Origin: Chloropicon primus
Lineage: Eukaryota; Chlorophyta; Chloropicophyceae; Chloropicales; Chloropicaceae
Assembly: GCA_023205875.1 (NCBI GenBank)
Contig: CP060762.1
Location: forward strand, 186,001-250,000
Direction of reading: 5' to 3'
Length of the DNA: 64,000 nt
Numbering within the stretch: the stretch's first letter is position 1; each line of letters opens with the position of its first letter. Of the stretch, positions 1 to 8,843 are shown one piece after another. Made by a program: the position numbers and the translations under genes. The notes beneath the pieces are model-generated. The model was not told the origin of the DNA. It made no database searches and was given only the letters and a program-made list of their open reading frames with translations.

Positions 1-402
1 GCAGCTCGAGGAGGGCACCTTCACGTTCTGCAGTGGCTTCGAAGCCAGGACCCGCCTTGCCCTTGGAACAAGGCGACTTGTGATTGGGCAGCTCGAGGAG
101 GTCACCTTGATGTTCTGCAGTGGGCTCGAAGCCAGGACCCGCCTTGTGATTGGGGCGAGATGACTTGTGGATGGGCAGCTCAAGGAGGTTGGCTTGATAT
201 TCTCATGTGGCTCCGAAGCCAGGACCCGCCTTGCCCTTGGGACCCTGAGGAGATTTATGACACGGCAGATGAAGAAGGCCACCTTCACATCTTGCAGTGG
301 CTTCAGCTGGAGTTGCGTTTCGAACCGAGTTTAAGCGACGTGAGCTCCGGACGAAGCAGCGTGGAGGAGGACGAGGACGACGACTACACTGATGACGTCT
401 GA
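1..402 (+). CDS. Ankyrin-repeat protein, 3' end only
   Basis: The reading frame is open from the first base of the window, so the 5' part lies outside; 133 residues are visible. They hold about four ankyrin-like units of roughly 30 residues, each with the pattern ARGGHLxVLQW followed by RSQDPPCPW. This CPW-type ankyrin repeat occurs in large families in picoeukaryotic algae; such repeats normally bind proteins, and no enzymatic domain is visible. The last 35 residues leave the repeat pattern and become acidic and serine-rich. A TGTAA polyadenylation-like signal starts directly after the stop codon (403-407). Family assignment is firm; function is unknown. Confidence 0.75.
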   Translation, partial: AARGGHLHVLQWLRSQDPPCPWNKATCDWAARGGHLDVLQWARSQDPPCDWGEMTCGWAAQGGWLDILMWLRSQDPPCPWDPEEIYDTADEEGHLHILQWLQLELRFEPSLSDVSSGRSSVEEDEDDDYTDDV

Positions 403-763
403 TGTAATAAAGGAATCATCATCTCTCTTTGGCTTTGGCCTTGGCTGGGTGGGTTTCTTCGCGAGCGCTCGCGAGGAGATGGATGGATTGCGGGGCGCGA
501 GAGTCGATCCGGGCTCTGGAGATAAAAAAAAAAGAAGAACATACGCCACGAGAGATTCCCGTGTTGTCACCAACCACAGTACTGATCTCGCCCACACGCG
601 CTTGACTTCCGAGTTCTGATGGGATCGGGTATTTTCACGTAGGTATGAACGTATGATAAAGGAAGGTGCGAATTTCGCGTATATATACCCACCTTGTTCC
701 CCCTTCTCGCTGGCGGGGCGGGGGGGAAGAGCGCGCGCGGGAGAGACAGAGGGTCTGGGGTGG
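403..763. other. Intergenic: ankyrin 3' flank and PH-gene 5' flank
   Basis: The stretch starts with a TGTAA signal at 403-407. It contains a GC-rich palindrome centred on GCGAGCGCTCGC near 459-470, an A-run near 525, and a TATATATA stretch near 679-686 about 80 bp before the next start codon. An in-frame ATG at 653 exists but lies upstream of the TATA-like sequence, so I do not use it. No gene is seen. Confidence 0.5.
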
Positions 764-1138
764 ATGGCGCACAGTGCGGGTTCGGAGTACTTGAAGGGCG
801 TGCTGGAGGATGGCGAGGCGGTGGTGAGGTTCGGTGAGGTGACCAAGAGGAAGGCTGGGATCGCGACTGGGGCGTTTACTTGCCAGAAGCGTCTTTTGGT
901 TCTCACGAGCAAGCCGAGACTGCTTTACTTCTGCGTCGATTCCAAGGTTTTCAAGGGAGAGCTTGACGAGGTCGTGACGTGCTACAAGAAGACCGAGACC
1001 AAGTTCGTGGTGAAGACGACGAAGAAGGAGAGGATCTTCGAGACGGGGGAGGACACCGGGGATCAGTCCGCCGATGCTTGGTGCACGCAGATAAGGTTCG
1101 ACTTTGCTGGAACGGAGCACTACGGGAGCCGCTATTGA
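764..1138 (+). CDS. Stand-alone PDK1-type PH domain protein
   Basis: A 124-residue protein that is essentially one pleckstrin-homology domain of the kind found at the C terminus of the kinase PDK1. The visible core is KRKAGI..., then QKRLLVLTSKPRLLYF, VFKGELDE, and a final helix with DAWCTQIRF. In PDK1 this domain binds phosphoinositides; here no kinase domain is attached, so membrane lipid binding is an inference from the fold. I chose the ATG at 764 because the in-frame ATG at 653 precedes a TATA-like sequence. The stop lies only 46 bp before the next gene on the same strand, with no TGTAA signal between them. Confidence 0.6.
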   Translation: MAHSAGSEYLKGVLEDGEAVVRFGEVTKRKAGIATGAFTCQKRLLVLTSKPRLLYFCVDSKVFKGELDEVVTCYKKTETKFVVKTTKKERIFETGEDTGDQSADAWCTQIRFDFAGTEHYGSRY

Positions 1139-1184
1139 CCGATTTGCGGGACCTCTTCTTGCATCTTTTGTTGTTGTGTGTTTG

Positions 1185-1799
1185 ATGATGACGCCGACGA
1201 CGGAGTTCTCGGACGGGGAGGAGGGGTTCATGAGGCTCGCGCTGGCGGAGGCGACCAAGGCGTTCGGGGAGGGGGAGATTCCGGTGGGGTGCGTCCTGGT
1301 TAGGGGGGGGGAGGTCGTCGGCAGGGGGGGGAACAAGACGAACGAGAGCAGGAACGGGAGCCGGCACTGCGAGATGGAAGCGATCGACGAGGTCCTGGGG
1401 AAGTTCGAGGCCGGATCGTTGGAGGTGGGTTCCGACTGCGCCATGTCCAAGTTCTGGTCGGAGGTCGACCTTTACGTGACCTGCGAGCCTTGCATCATGT
1501 GCGCCGGGGCGATCTCCCTCATGGGAATCAAGAACGTTTACTACGGTTGCTCCAACGACAAGTTCGGGGGCTGCGGGTCCGTGCACCCCGTGTCCGACCA
1601 AGGCTGCGGGACCTGCGGCGGGGGGGAGGAGCGCTTCGGCGCGGAGAACGTGAGGAGCTTCAGGTGCAGGAAAGGCCTTTTCGCGGAGGAAGCCATCGCG
1701 ATGCTGCAAGACTTTTACCTCAGGGGGAACGCGAGGGCGCCGAAGCCTCACAGGAAGGTCCTGTGGATGGATCGCAGGGAACAGCAGCAGGAGCACTGA
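1185..1799 (+). CDS. TAD2: tRNA-specific adenosine-34 deaminase (Tad2/ADAT2 type)
   Basis: A 204-residue zinc deaminase that converts adenosine to inosine at the wobble position of tRNAs. The zinc-binding and catalytic motifs are visible: RHCEMEAID supplies the His and the catalytic Glu, and TCEPCIMCAGAI supplies the PCxxC cysteines. The N-terminal FMRLALAEATKAFGEGEIPVG is typical of the family. ADAT2 normally pairs with ADAT3, which is not in this window. An insertion rich in Cys and Gly (about residues 124-150) is longer than usual. The first ATG in frame is at 1185; the frame is open further upstream only through a TTG. The gene follows the PH-domain gene by 46 bp, which suggests a shared transcript. 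Confidence 0.88.
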   Translation: MMTPTTEFSDGEEGFMRLALAEATKAFGEGEIPVGCVLVRGGEVVGRGGNKTNESRNGSRHCEMEAIDEVLGKFEAGSLEVGSDCAMSKFWSEVDLYVTCEPCIMCAGAISLMGIKNVYYGCSNDKFGGCGSVHPVSDQGCGTCGGGEERFGAENVRSFRCRKGLFAEEAIAMLQDFYLRGNARAPKPHRKVLWMDRREQQQEH

Positions 1800-1861
1800 C
1801 CAGCGGTCGAGTGCGTGTGCATCTTTTGTTTTTGGGGTGAAATCTATTTATTTTGAGGAAG

Positions 1862-1906
1862 AGTCTCTCTCTCTCCCTAAGGTCGACGGACTGTCTTCTT
1901 CTCTGC

Positions 1907-1947
<41 letters not shown>

Positions 1948-1952
1948 TGCGT
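1862..1952. repeat. (CT)n/(GT)n microsatellite in a spacer
   Basis: Alternating CT runs, then GT runs, fill the middle of the spacer between the convergent deaminase and uS12 genes (1800-2073). Nothing else is seen in this spacer. Confidence 0.8.
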
Positions 1953-2073
1953 GTCGATGCGTGCGATAGTCGATCTATCTAAAGCCTAGTAGTTTTCAAG
2001 ATTAATAAGTTTGTTACGCGCAAACCCAAGATACGTGCGGTGTGGTTCTTATTCTTATACAGTTAGGAAATCT

Positions 2074-2731
2074 TCACGACCTTGGCTTCTCCTTCTTCTC
2101 CTTGAAGAGCGCCAAGAGGGCGACACCAGCGACCTTGACAATCTTGAAACGAACTCCGGGGATATCTCCCACGGCGTGTCCCCTTCTTCCGAATCCAGAC
2201 ACAAGAACCTCGTCGTTCTCGTCGATGTAGTTCAAGCAACCGTCATGAGGAACGAAGGCAGCGATCTTCTTTCCGTTCTTGATGAGCTGCACCCTGGCGC
2301 ACTTACGGATAGCAGAGTTAGGCTGCTTGGCCTCGATTCCGATCTTCTCGATCACGATGCCCTTACTGTGCGAGCATCCGGCGAATGGCTTCTTCCACTC
2401 ACTGCCGATGTTCGCCTTCTTGTAGTCCTTGTCTGCCCACAACTGCGACTTTCTGTGCAGACGGAGCTTACGTCCGGCTCCAAGTCCACGCGTTTTACTG
2501 CAAAGGAAAGAAAGAAAGAAAGAAAACAGCCGAGTCAGAAAACAAGCTCTTCTCCATCCCAACAAACCCCAACACAACAAACAAGGGATGCCAACAACAA
2601 CAACAACGACAAACGACGACGACAACGACGACGAAAGAAAAGAAAAGAAAAGAAAAGAAAAGAAAGGTGTCCTCCTCCTTCTCCTCGTCGTCGTCTTCGT
2701 CTTCTTCGCCCTTCGTGCGGACTTACCCCAT
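2074..2731 (-). CDS. RPS23: 40S ribosomal protein S23 (uS12)
   Basis: Exon 1 is only five bases (2727-2731, ATGGG). An intron at 2498-2726 with GTAAGT donor and TTTGCAG acceptor follows, then exon 2 at 2074-2497. The protein is 142 residues, the normal eukaryotic length, starting [12 protein letters not shown]. It sits at the decoding centre of the small subunit. The conserved loop [10 protein letters not shown] carries the proline that is hydroxylated in other eukaryotes. The intron is packed with simple repeats (pyrimidine, CGT and TCTTT runs on the plus strand). The tiny first exon makes the gene easy to mis-annotate from open frames alone. Confidence 0.95.
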
Positions 2732-2883
2732 GTTCTTCGGCTCTTGGTCTTGGTCTCCTCAAAGGAATCGACTCGAGTCTCCTGCTCTGTGTCGCGGCTT
2801 CTCTCCGATCGACGAAATTCTTTCTCTTTCGTCGCCGCCGCCGCCTTTGGAAATGTTGCTCCCCTTCCCGAAGGGAAAATGTT

Positions 2884-3052
2884 CGTACTTCACATTTGAA
2901 ATACAAGTGGAGTACATCACGCTTAGTAAGGAAGTTAGAATTGAATTTCGGAAAGGTTGGAAACGTTTGGATTTGGTCGTACTTCACATTTGAAGTTAAT
3001 CTCGTGTAGGGTTTCCCGTGTGAGTGAGTTAGAATTTAATTTTGGAAAGGTT
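2884..3052. repeat. Diverged tandem repeat, about 94 bp, two copies
   Basis: Both copies begin CGTACTTCACATTTGAA (2884 and 2978) and end in AGTTAGAATTxAATTT then GGAAAGGTTG. Between these blocks the copies have diverged. A related ATTTGAAAT block occurs near 60328-60358, and its reverse form appears near 32598-32615. Confidence 0.65.
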
Positions 3053-3234
3053 GCAGCCGCCACATACGTCTCTCGCCAAATCACCCAGGGGAACCGAAAC
3101 CGAGGAAGAGAGAGAAAGCGCCAAGAGAAGAGCGGCGGACGTGGTGCGCTGCAAGACCGTGTGTCGAGGCTCTAGACGGAGAAGACAATTGAACACAACC
3201 GTAACCCGAATCAGGTGACAGATCGTTTCGCGAT

Positions 3235-3269
3235 CTTTCGATCGATACCAGCCTTGCTTTGTCTCGGGG
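3235..3269 (+). promoter_or_regulatory. CTTTCGA upstream element
   Basis: CTTTCGATCGATACC lies about 110-125 bp before the eIF4B-like start codon in the same orientation. The second half of the element is weak in this copy. Confidence 0.45.
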
Positions 3270-3361
3270 GCGTCCTCGCTCTCGAACCAAAGCGCATTTG
3301 TTTTGATTGGTTTCTTGAGCAAGGAGATTGGAAGGAAGCTCTGTAGTTTGCATTGAGGAGG

Positions 3362-4582
3362 ATGTGGGCAGACGACGACGATCACGACGAGCCGAGGGCG
3401 CAGGGTCCCCCCGTGTCTCGCTTCGGTAACGCCTCGGACGACGTTTACAAGACCGCGCCGGTGTACACGCAGCAGTCCCCGTCGAGGAGGGACAACAGGA
3501 GGGGAGAGAGGGAGGAGAGGAGGGGTGGAGGAGGAGGAGGAGGTGGTGGCGGCGGTGGTGGTGGCGGTGGCGGTGGCGGTGGAGGGTACAGGGACAACTT
3601 CTCGTCCAGCTTCTCGTCCAACTTCTCGTCCAACCGAGGAGGTGGCAGGGGGTACCAGCAAGACGAGCAGCGCCCCGTTCCGGAGAGGCCGCCCTTCACC
3701 GCTTTCGTGGGGAACATACCGTACGAGTTGCAGGACAAGGACGTGGAGGACCTCTTCGCGTCCTGCGGTGCGATCCAGGAGGTGAGGATCAGCCGCTGGA
3801 GAGACAGCGACAGGGCGAAGGGCGTGTTCGTGCAGTTCGAGGAGAAGGAGTCCCTCGTCAAGGCCTTGGAGAAGAACGGAGAGATGTACGAGGGCAGGCC
3901 CCTTCGACTTTCCGTGGCCGCGGAGAGGAGCAGAGACTTTGAGCGCGGAAGGGACAGGAGCTGGTCCGGAGGCACCGTGGGCATGAACAAGGGGTACGGG
4001 AAGGCCCACTACAACGAGAGGAGGGGGGACAGCTACAGGAGCAGCCACAGCCACCAGGACAAGCCGCCGCCGGCCTCTTTCGCCGAGGCCGACGCGGCGT
4101 CCCTGGCCTCCAGGCCAAAGCTCAACCTCAAGCCGAGGAGCGTCCCCGTCGGCGGGAGCAAGCCGTCGGCCGGCGGCGGCTCTAGCAGCATCTTCGGGTC
4201 GGCCAGGCCGGTCGACAGCTCCAAGAAGCTCGAGGAGGTCGAGAACAAGATCAGCCAGGAGAAGGAGAAGATCAAGCAGGAGGTGGAGGCCTCCACGACT
4301 GCGGCCAACGCTGGTGAGGGCGCCGCGAAGGGAGGAAGAGACAGCACCGCCCAGATGGGAGGCGGGTTCAAGAGGACTTACAACGCCGCGAAGGAAAAGA
4401 AGGACGGGTTCGAGAACTTCTCCAGGTCGGGTCCCAAGTCCAACGCGAGCGCCGCCGCGTCGGACGGCTTTGTGCAGCCAAAGCACGTGCAGAGGTCCGC
4501 CAAGGAGGAGGAGGCCAAGGAGGAGGCCAAGGTCGAGAAATCCGTCAATGCCTTCGACTTGCTCAACATGGACGACGAGTGA
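3362..4582 (+). CDS. eIF4B-like translation initiation factor
   Basis: A 406-residue protein. After an acidic start (MWADDDDHDEP) comes a long glycine run and an RGG-like stretch (about 58-95). One RRM follows at about 113-190, with FTAFVGNIPYEL as RNP2 and AKGVFVQFEEKESL as RNP1. A disordered tail contains RPKLNLKPRS and SSIFGSARPVD, the repeat-like signature of eIF4B. eIF4B stimulates the eIF4A helicase on mRNA 5' ends. The first ATG in frame is 3362; the frame extends upstream only via a TTG. The glycine-rich run is coded by a GGN repeat and may vary in length. Confidence 0.82.
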   Translation: MWADDDDHDEPRAQGPPVSRFGNASDDVYKTAPVYTQQSPSRRDNRRGEREERRGGGGGGGGGGGGGGGGGGGGGYRDNFSSSFSSNFSSNRGGGRGYQQDEQRPVPERPPFTAFVGNIPYELQDKDVEDLFASCGAIQEVRISRWRDSDRAKGVFVQFEEKESLVKALEKNGEMYEGRPLRLSVAAERSRDFERGRDRSWSGGTVGMNKGYGKAHYNERRGDSYRSSHSHQDKPPPASFAEADAASLASRPKLNLKPRSVPVGGSKPSAGGGSSSIFGSARPVDSSKKLEEVENKISQEKEKIKQEVEASTTAANAGEGAAKGGRDSTAQMGGGFKRTYNAAKEKKDGFENFSRSGPKSNASAAASDGFVQPKHVQRSAKEEEAKEEAKVEKSVNAFDLLNMDDE

Positions 4583-5290
4583 AGCGGGGCGAAGCGAAGC
4601 GTGCGTCCTGTTCTAAGGAAACTATTATGAGACTTCAGCAGCACCACACACAAACACAGCGAGAGGGTGTGTGTGCGCCAATTTTTAAAGCTATAATCAC
4701 ATCATCCCACGGGAGACAACCAATCAAACGGACGAACGAACGAACGAACGACGGCCTCCACATGACTGAATTGTCGGTCCTTCCCTCTCCCTCTCCCTTC
4801 ACATTTTGCCTTCTGATCTGATTGATCCAACAAGGCAAGATAGAGAGTCAGAGATACAGCCGGTCGGGTGTGCTGGATCGCACCCTCTCCCCTTGCCCTT
4901 CACCCCCCCACACCAACAAGTCCTTGCTCCTGATGAGGATGGCTCCATCCTGTCCATCAGAAAAGAGAGAAACAGTGTGTAAGTGCATGAGAGAGAGAGA
5001 GAGAGAGAGAAACAGTCGAGTCGGGTGGTGCCCTGTCCTCCTCCTCCCCCTGCCTGCGCTGCATTGCCATTCATTCTTCCAAAAGTCCATCAACCTTGAG
5101 GATTCCTCATTCAACCTTGGGAGCTCCTCAACGCATCGCCATCCAAAATGCAAAAGTGACAAGACAACGCAGTAGTAGTAGCGGATCTCGGGCAAAGGCG
5201 CGACGGCGACGGACTTTGCAGAGGGCTACGTTCGAGGAAGAGCGCGAGAGGGTTACGAGGTTCGAATTACGACGAAGCTTGTCTCGCGAG

Positions 5291-5326
5291 CTTTCGATTG
5301 ATACCTTGGTTGGATAGGTTTGGTCC
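5291..5326 (+). promoter_or_regulatory. CTTTCGA upstream element, first of two
   Basis: CTTTCGATTGATACC is followed by TTGGTTGGATAGGTTTGG, about 200 bp before the phosphatase start codon. Confidence 0.5.
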
Positions 5327-5451
5327 AGGAAGAAGCCTGGCTCGCGACGACAAGACGGCAGTGGGGGTGGCGACGCTCTGCGGAAGGGGAAGAGGTCGAG
5401 GGGAAGAGGTCGAGGGGAGGCAGCTCCTCGCCGGGCAGAGCATCGCGCAAG

Positions 5452-5497
5452 CTTTCGATTGGTCTAATCGAACATTCTCGGTTGGATAGGTTTGGTC
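5452..5497 (+). promoter_or_regulatory. CTTTCGA upstream element, second of two
   Basis: CTTTCGATTGGTC, then CGGTTGGATAGGTTTGG, ends about 22 bp before the ATG at 5520. The second half is nearly the same as that of the copy at 5291, so this looks like a local duplication. Confidence 0.5.
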
Positions 5498-5519
5498 TCG
5501 ATACAAGGTTTGGGTTGGG

Positions 5520-6551
5520 ATGGTGGCCGAGCACCCGTTCAAGCGGGTCGAGAACGACGACCACGAGTTCGTGAGCGAGACGAAGGGGGCGCCCGTGGCG
5601 AAGTCCCCCGCCGGTCCGATGGACAGGAGCGGGCTGGCGAGCCCCGCTCAGAGCGAGAAGGATTCCATGATACACTCGAGCGTGAGAAGCGTGAACTTGA
5701 CGCTCAACATTGAGTCGTCCTCGTCGGACGGCGGGGAGGTCGGGAAGAAGAAGAAGAAGTCGAAGAAGAGAGGGGGCGACGGCAAGTCGAAAGGCGGGAT
5801 CTTGGACTTCATCACGTCGTGCTGCTTCGCGAACCCGCAGGACTCTGTGGACTCGTTCGGCCACGACAGCAACAGGTGGAGCTCGAGGAGCCCCGACGAG
5901 GTCAGGGCTCAAAGGCTGTTCTCCAGGAACCCGTCGACTCCAAGGAGGGAGCAGCTCACGAATTTCAGCGATGTGAACAGGACGTACAGCACCAACCACA
6001 CCCACTTCATGCTCCCGCCTCAGTCTGGGGACGAGATAGGAAAGAAGACCCTTGTCCTGGATCTGGACGAGACTTTGGTCCACTCGAGCTTCGAGTACCT
6101 CGAGGACGCGGACCTGGTGCTTCCCGTGGAGGTGCAGGGCATCATGCAAGAAGTTTACGTGAGGAAAAGGCCTGGCCTGGACAAGTTTTTGGAGTTTGTC
6201 GGGGAGCACTACGAGGTCGGGGTCTTCACGGCGTCCGTGATCAAGTACGCCGACGCGGTCCTGGACAGGATAGACCCGGGGAAGGTTGTGAAGTGGAGGC
6301 TGTTCAGGGAAAGCTGCTGCCAAACCAACGAGGGTTATTACGTAAAGGACTTGGGGTGCTTGGGCAGGCCTCTGGAGGACACCATCATCATAGACAACTC
6401 CCCCCACTCGTACTTGTTCCACCCCGAGAACGCGATTGGAATCAAGAGCTTCATAGATGACAGGGACGATAACCACTTGGTGGATCTCCTCCCTTTCCTG
6501 CACGAGGCGACGACAGCGAAAGATGTCCGGGAGGCTCTCAGGAGCTTGTAG
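5520..6551 (+). CDS. SCP/FCP1-type CTD-like phosphatase
   Basis: A 343-residue HAD-superfamily phosphatase. The first 170 residues are low complexity with a Lys-rich block. The catalytic domain starts with KTLVLDLDETLVHSSF, where Asp181 and Asp183 form the DxDxT nucleophile motif. Later conserved parts are VYVRKRPGLDKFL, VGVFTASVIKYADAVLD, and DNSPHSYLFHPENAI. Relatives (SCP1-3, Dullard) dephosphorylate the RNA polymerase II CTD, SMADs or lipin; the actual substrate cannot be read here. There is no BRCT domain, so it is not FCP1 itself. No introns are seen. The ATG at 5520 is the first in frame. Confidence 0.88.
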   Translation: MVAEHPFKRVENDDHEFVSETKGAPVAKSPAGPMDRSGLASPAQSEKDSMIHSSVRSVNLTLNIESSSSDGGEVGKKKKKSKKRGGDGKSKGGILDFITSCCFANPQDSVDSFGHDSNRWSSRSPDEVRAQRLFSRNPSTPRREQLTNFSDVNRTYSTNHTHFMLPPQSGDEIGKKTLVLDLDETLVHSSFEYLEDADLVLPVEVQGIMQEVYVRKRPGLDKFLEFVGEHYEVGVFTASVIKYADAVLDRIDPGKVVKWRLFRESCCQTNEGYYVKDLGCLGRPLEDTIIIDNSPHSYLFHPENAIGIKSFIDDRDDNHLVDLLPFLHEATTAKDVREALRSL

Positions 6552-6692
6552 CCAAGATCGGATGGGTCCGAACGTTTGCGGTGCTTTCTTTTCTTTCCTT
6601 TTGGCACGCACTCGTTTCGTTCGTCTTGGTTTGGGGATGCGATTTTTTTATATTTTGGTAACCACCCTAAACTACTGGTAACAAAAAAACGT

Positions 6693-8240
6693 TCAAAAAT
6701 GGTTTAAAGGTACAGGAGCGTCGTTGAGCTCAAAGTCTTCAAACAGCTTCATATCCAGCCGCACCGAGTCCTTGGAGCACTCGCACGGCTTGGCCTTGGC
6801 ACCGATCTCGATCCATTTTTGTGTCGCAAAGTTGGTGCTCTCGGCGCAGTTGAACCCGCAATTGAACCCCGCGTGATACGCCCCAGGGAAGTTGATTACC
6901 CATTCGTTCTCCCTCTGCACGAACTTCACCAGAGGGACCGCTTCGGCCTTGAGGATGGCGGGGCTGGCCAGCAATTCCTTGTGCCGCAAGAACTCGCTGC
7001 AATGCATGAAGAGCTCTGGCACGCTTGACCGCATCGCGGACTCGAACTTCCTTCTGTGCCTTGGCGGGACACAATACCACACCTTTGGGGCACCAAAGTG
7101 GAGGTAGTTGACGCTGTAGAGGTCCACGTCCTCGGTGTGCCAGGCAAAGAAACTCCTGTACATTCCAAAGTAGAGGTAAGGAGAGATCACCCCCGGGATT
7201 TCCAACTTCTTCTTTCCCCTGCCCTTCCTCTTGCCCTTCGTTTCTGGGTCGCACGACTTCTTTTGGCTTGCCTTCTCTTTCTCTTTCTTCTCCCTCTTTG
7301 CGTTCTCGGAATTAATGAACTTGTAGAGGACCTTTGACAAAATTGTATCCAAGTTCCTGATGTCCCAACGGCCAAAGGTCGTCTCTTCCCCTTCCCGCAA
7401 CTCGTCGAACAGGGACCCCTCCACGTCGGCACCGTACAGGGGTGGCTGGTACGTCACGTTCTTCCAGAAATGTCTCTCTATCGCATCGAGGTCAAAGCCG
7501 TCTTCGCCCTTCCTGGGTGGCTGCTTTTCCTTGCTGTCGGCCAAGGGCTTGAACTGGCTTCCGACGTGCATGGGCTTCTGCTCTACCAGAACCGTCCTGT
7601 AGACCCCCTTCCTGCCGGTGGCGTGCTGCCTGATAGCTTTCTCGATCACCAGGTCGTCCGCTCTCTCCCTCAGGATCTCGGTCCGGCGCTCGAAGAAGCC
7701 GGGTTCGACGACCTCCAGTTCACCCCCTCCGGAAGACTCCCTTCTCTGCCTCTTGGGCCCCTCTTTGTCTCGGCCGCTCGCCGTGGAGCAAGGGGACCAG
7801 CCCGGTGGTGGAACTACTTTGCCAATCCCAAACCTCTCCAGCACGGGCTCGATGAGCGTGATGAAGTCCTCAAAGGGCCCCCTGCAAACCACGAAGGAGA
7901 AGAGCAAGACAGCAGCAGAGGAGTGTCTTGTTAGGCGGGTTCTATTCAGGGGAAAGAGAGAGAGAGAGAGAGAGGGAAGAGAATCGGGACGAGAGGGACG
8001 AAAGACGCCTGCCTGATCGCCTGCTTACCTCGTGTGGGCCTCTTCTGGGTAGAACACGGGCACGCTGATACATCCGCCAGAGAGCTTCCCCGTCTCCACC
8101 TCGTTCTCTCCTTCGCTTTCGGAGGAGCTGTGCTCCCCGCTTTCAATTCCTGGCGCCACGAACGATCCATCAGGCTTCTCAAACCTGTAACGCACGCCGT
8201 TCACCTCGCCGTAACCGCAAGCGTGCTTCCCTTCCACCAT
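6693..8240 (-). CDS. JmjC histone demethylase, KDM4/JMJD2-like
   Basis: Two exons: 8029-8240 and 6693-7881, with a GTAAGC donor and TTTGCAG acceptor. The splice joins the two halves of the JmjN domain (ISVPVFYPEEAHTR to GPFEDFITLIEPV). The protein is 466 residues. In the JmjC domain AWHTEDVD gives His319 and Glu321, and AYHAGFNCGFN gives His407: the Fe(II) triad. A KPCECSKD motif matches the KDM4 zinc site. A Lys/Glu-rich insertion lies before the iron motif. KDM4 enzymes demethylate H3K9me3 and H3K36me3 using 2-oxoglutarate. No PHD or Tudor domains follow. The start at 8240 is inferred from the JmjN position; an upstream in-frame extension runs into repeat sequence. Confidence 0.88.
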
Positions 8241-8401
8241 CGTCCTCCAAATCCTCCTCCTCTCGGCGTTCGTTGTTGTTCCGTTCCTCCTCGAACAAAC
8301 AAAAACAAAAACGAAAACGAAAACGAACGCGCAACAACGCAGCGGAGGAGAGAACGAACGAGAACGAGACCTTGCCGCTTCCTCAACTCCACGCCGTCCT
8401 C

Positions 8402-8432
<31 letters not shown>

Positions 8433-8477
8433 GCGACGTTCTGCTTCGAGACGCCAACAGAAAAAGTGAAAAGACTT

Positions 8478-8702
8478 GAGCTGCGCGCGATTGATTGGTT
8501 GCTTCGGAGGGACCGGCGAGCGGCGATGACGAAGGAGTGAGCGGAGGAGGTCCAGACAGAAGGCTGCGTCATCTCGAGAGCTTTCCATCGCTGGGTCGGT
8601 AGAAGGATTTGACCCACGGAGTGGTCGAGGGTGTCGAATTGGAGCGACGCAGTTGCCACCGAGGCAACAACTGAGGGGCACGAAGGGGGGAAGCAGAGGG
8701 GG
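8478..8702. repeat. 225-bp duplicated divergent-promoter block, copy 1
   Basis: This block reappears at 10508-10732, exactly 2,030 bp away in the same orientation. I count two differences, at 8601/10631 and 8656/10686. Both copies lie between a minus-strand gene on the left and a plus-strand gene on the right. The flanking genes are unrelated. Confidence 0.9.
8581..8615 (+). promoter_or_regulatory. CTTTCGA-like element inside duplicated block, copy 1
   Basis: CTTTCCATCGCTGGG, then GGTAGAAGGATTTGACC, is a variant of the bipartite element. It is about 230 bp before the start codon at 8844. Confidence 0.4.
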
Positions 8703-8757
8703 TAGAGGTTTGGGAGGAGTTCAGGAGGTTCGATTGCGAGGACGTACATCTCGAGGT

Positions 8758-8787
8758 CTTTCGATTGATTGGTCGTTTGCTCGGTGC
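8758..8787 (+). promoter_or_regulatory. CTTTCGA upstream element
   Basis: CTTTCGATTGATTGG lies about 70-85 bp before the ATG at 8844 in the same orientation. Confidence 0.45.
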
Positions 8788-8843
8788 TGTGACCCGAGTC
8801 TCGGTTGAGGTTGGAGTGAAGCAGGGGAGGAGCAAGCAGTGGG

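Larger units (their letters stand above)
2732..3361. other. Divergent promoter region, uS12 / eIF4B
   Basis: A 630-bp spacer between two divergent translation genes. It contains a two-copy tandem repeat (2884-3052) and one CTTTCGA element (3235). No coding potential beyond short shadow frames is seen. Confidence 0.5.
4583..5519. other. Intergenic between eIF4B-like and SCP phosphatase
   Basis: No gene is seen. The stretch has a GAAC repeat near 4735, a GA microsatellite near 4987-5012, and in its last 230 bp two CTTTCGA elements (5291, 5452) and a short direct duplication of GGGGAAGAGGTCGAG near 5389-5415. Small open frames on both strands lack any recognisable sequence. Confidence 0.5.
8241..8843. 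other. Divergent promoter region, KDM4 / anticodon-binding protein
   Basis: A 603-bp spacer. It contains a CT microsatellite near 8405-8432, the first copy of a 225-bp duplicated block (8478-8702), and a CTTTCGA element at 8758. No gene is seen. Confidence 0.55.

Noticed and set aside
653-763. Upstream in-frame ATG for the PH-domain protein
   Set aside because: The extra residues contain no conserved part, and a TATA-like sequence lies between the two ATGs, so it is probably 5' flank.
1104-1184. Longer form of the tRNA deaminase overlapping the PH gene
   Set aside because: The extension begins at TTG, not ATG; the first ATG is 1185.
4848-5195. 115-codon minus-strand frame in the eIF4B/phosphatase spacer
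   Set aside because: It includes GA-repeat-coded Ser-Leu runs and no domain; no promoter element points to it.
8241-8681. N-terminal extension of KDM4 through the duplicated block
   Set aside because: The in-frame extension is coded by CT repeats and the 225-bp block, which is also found upstream of an unrelated gene. It is more likely 5' flank.
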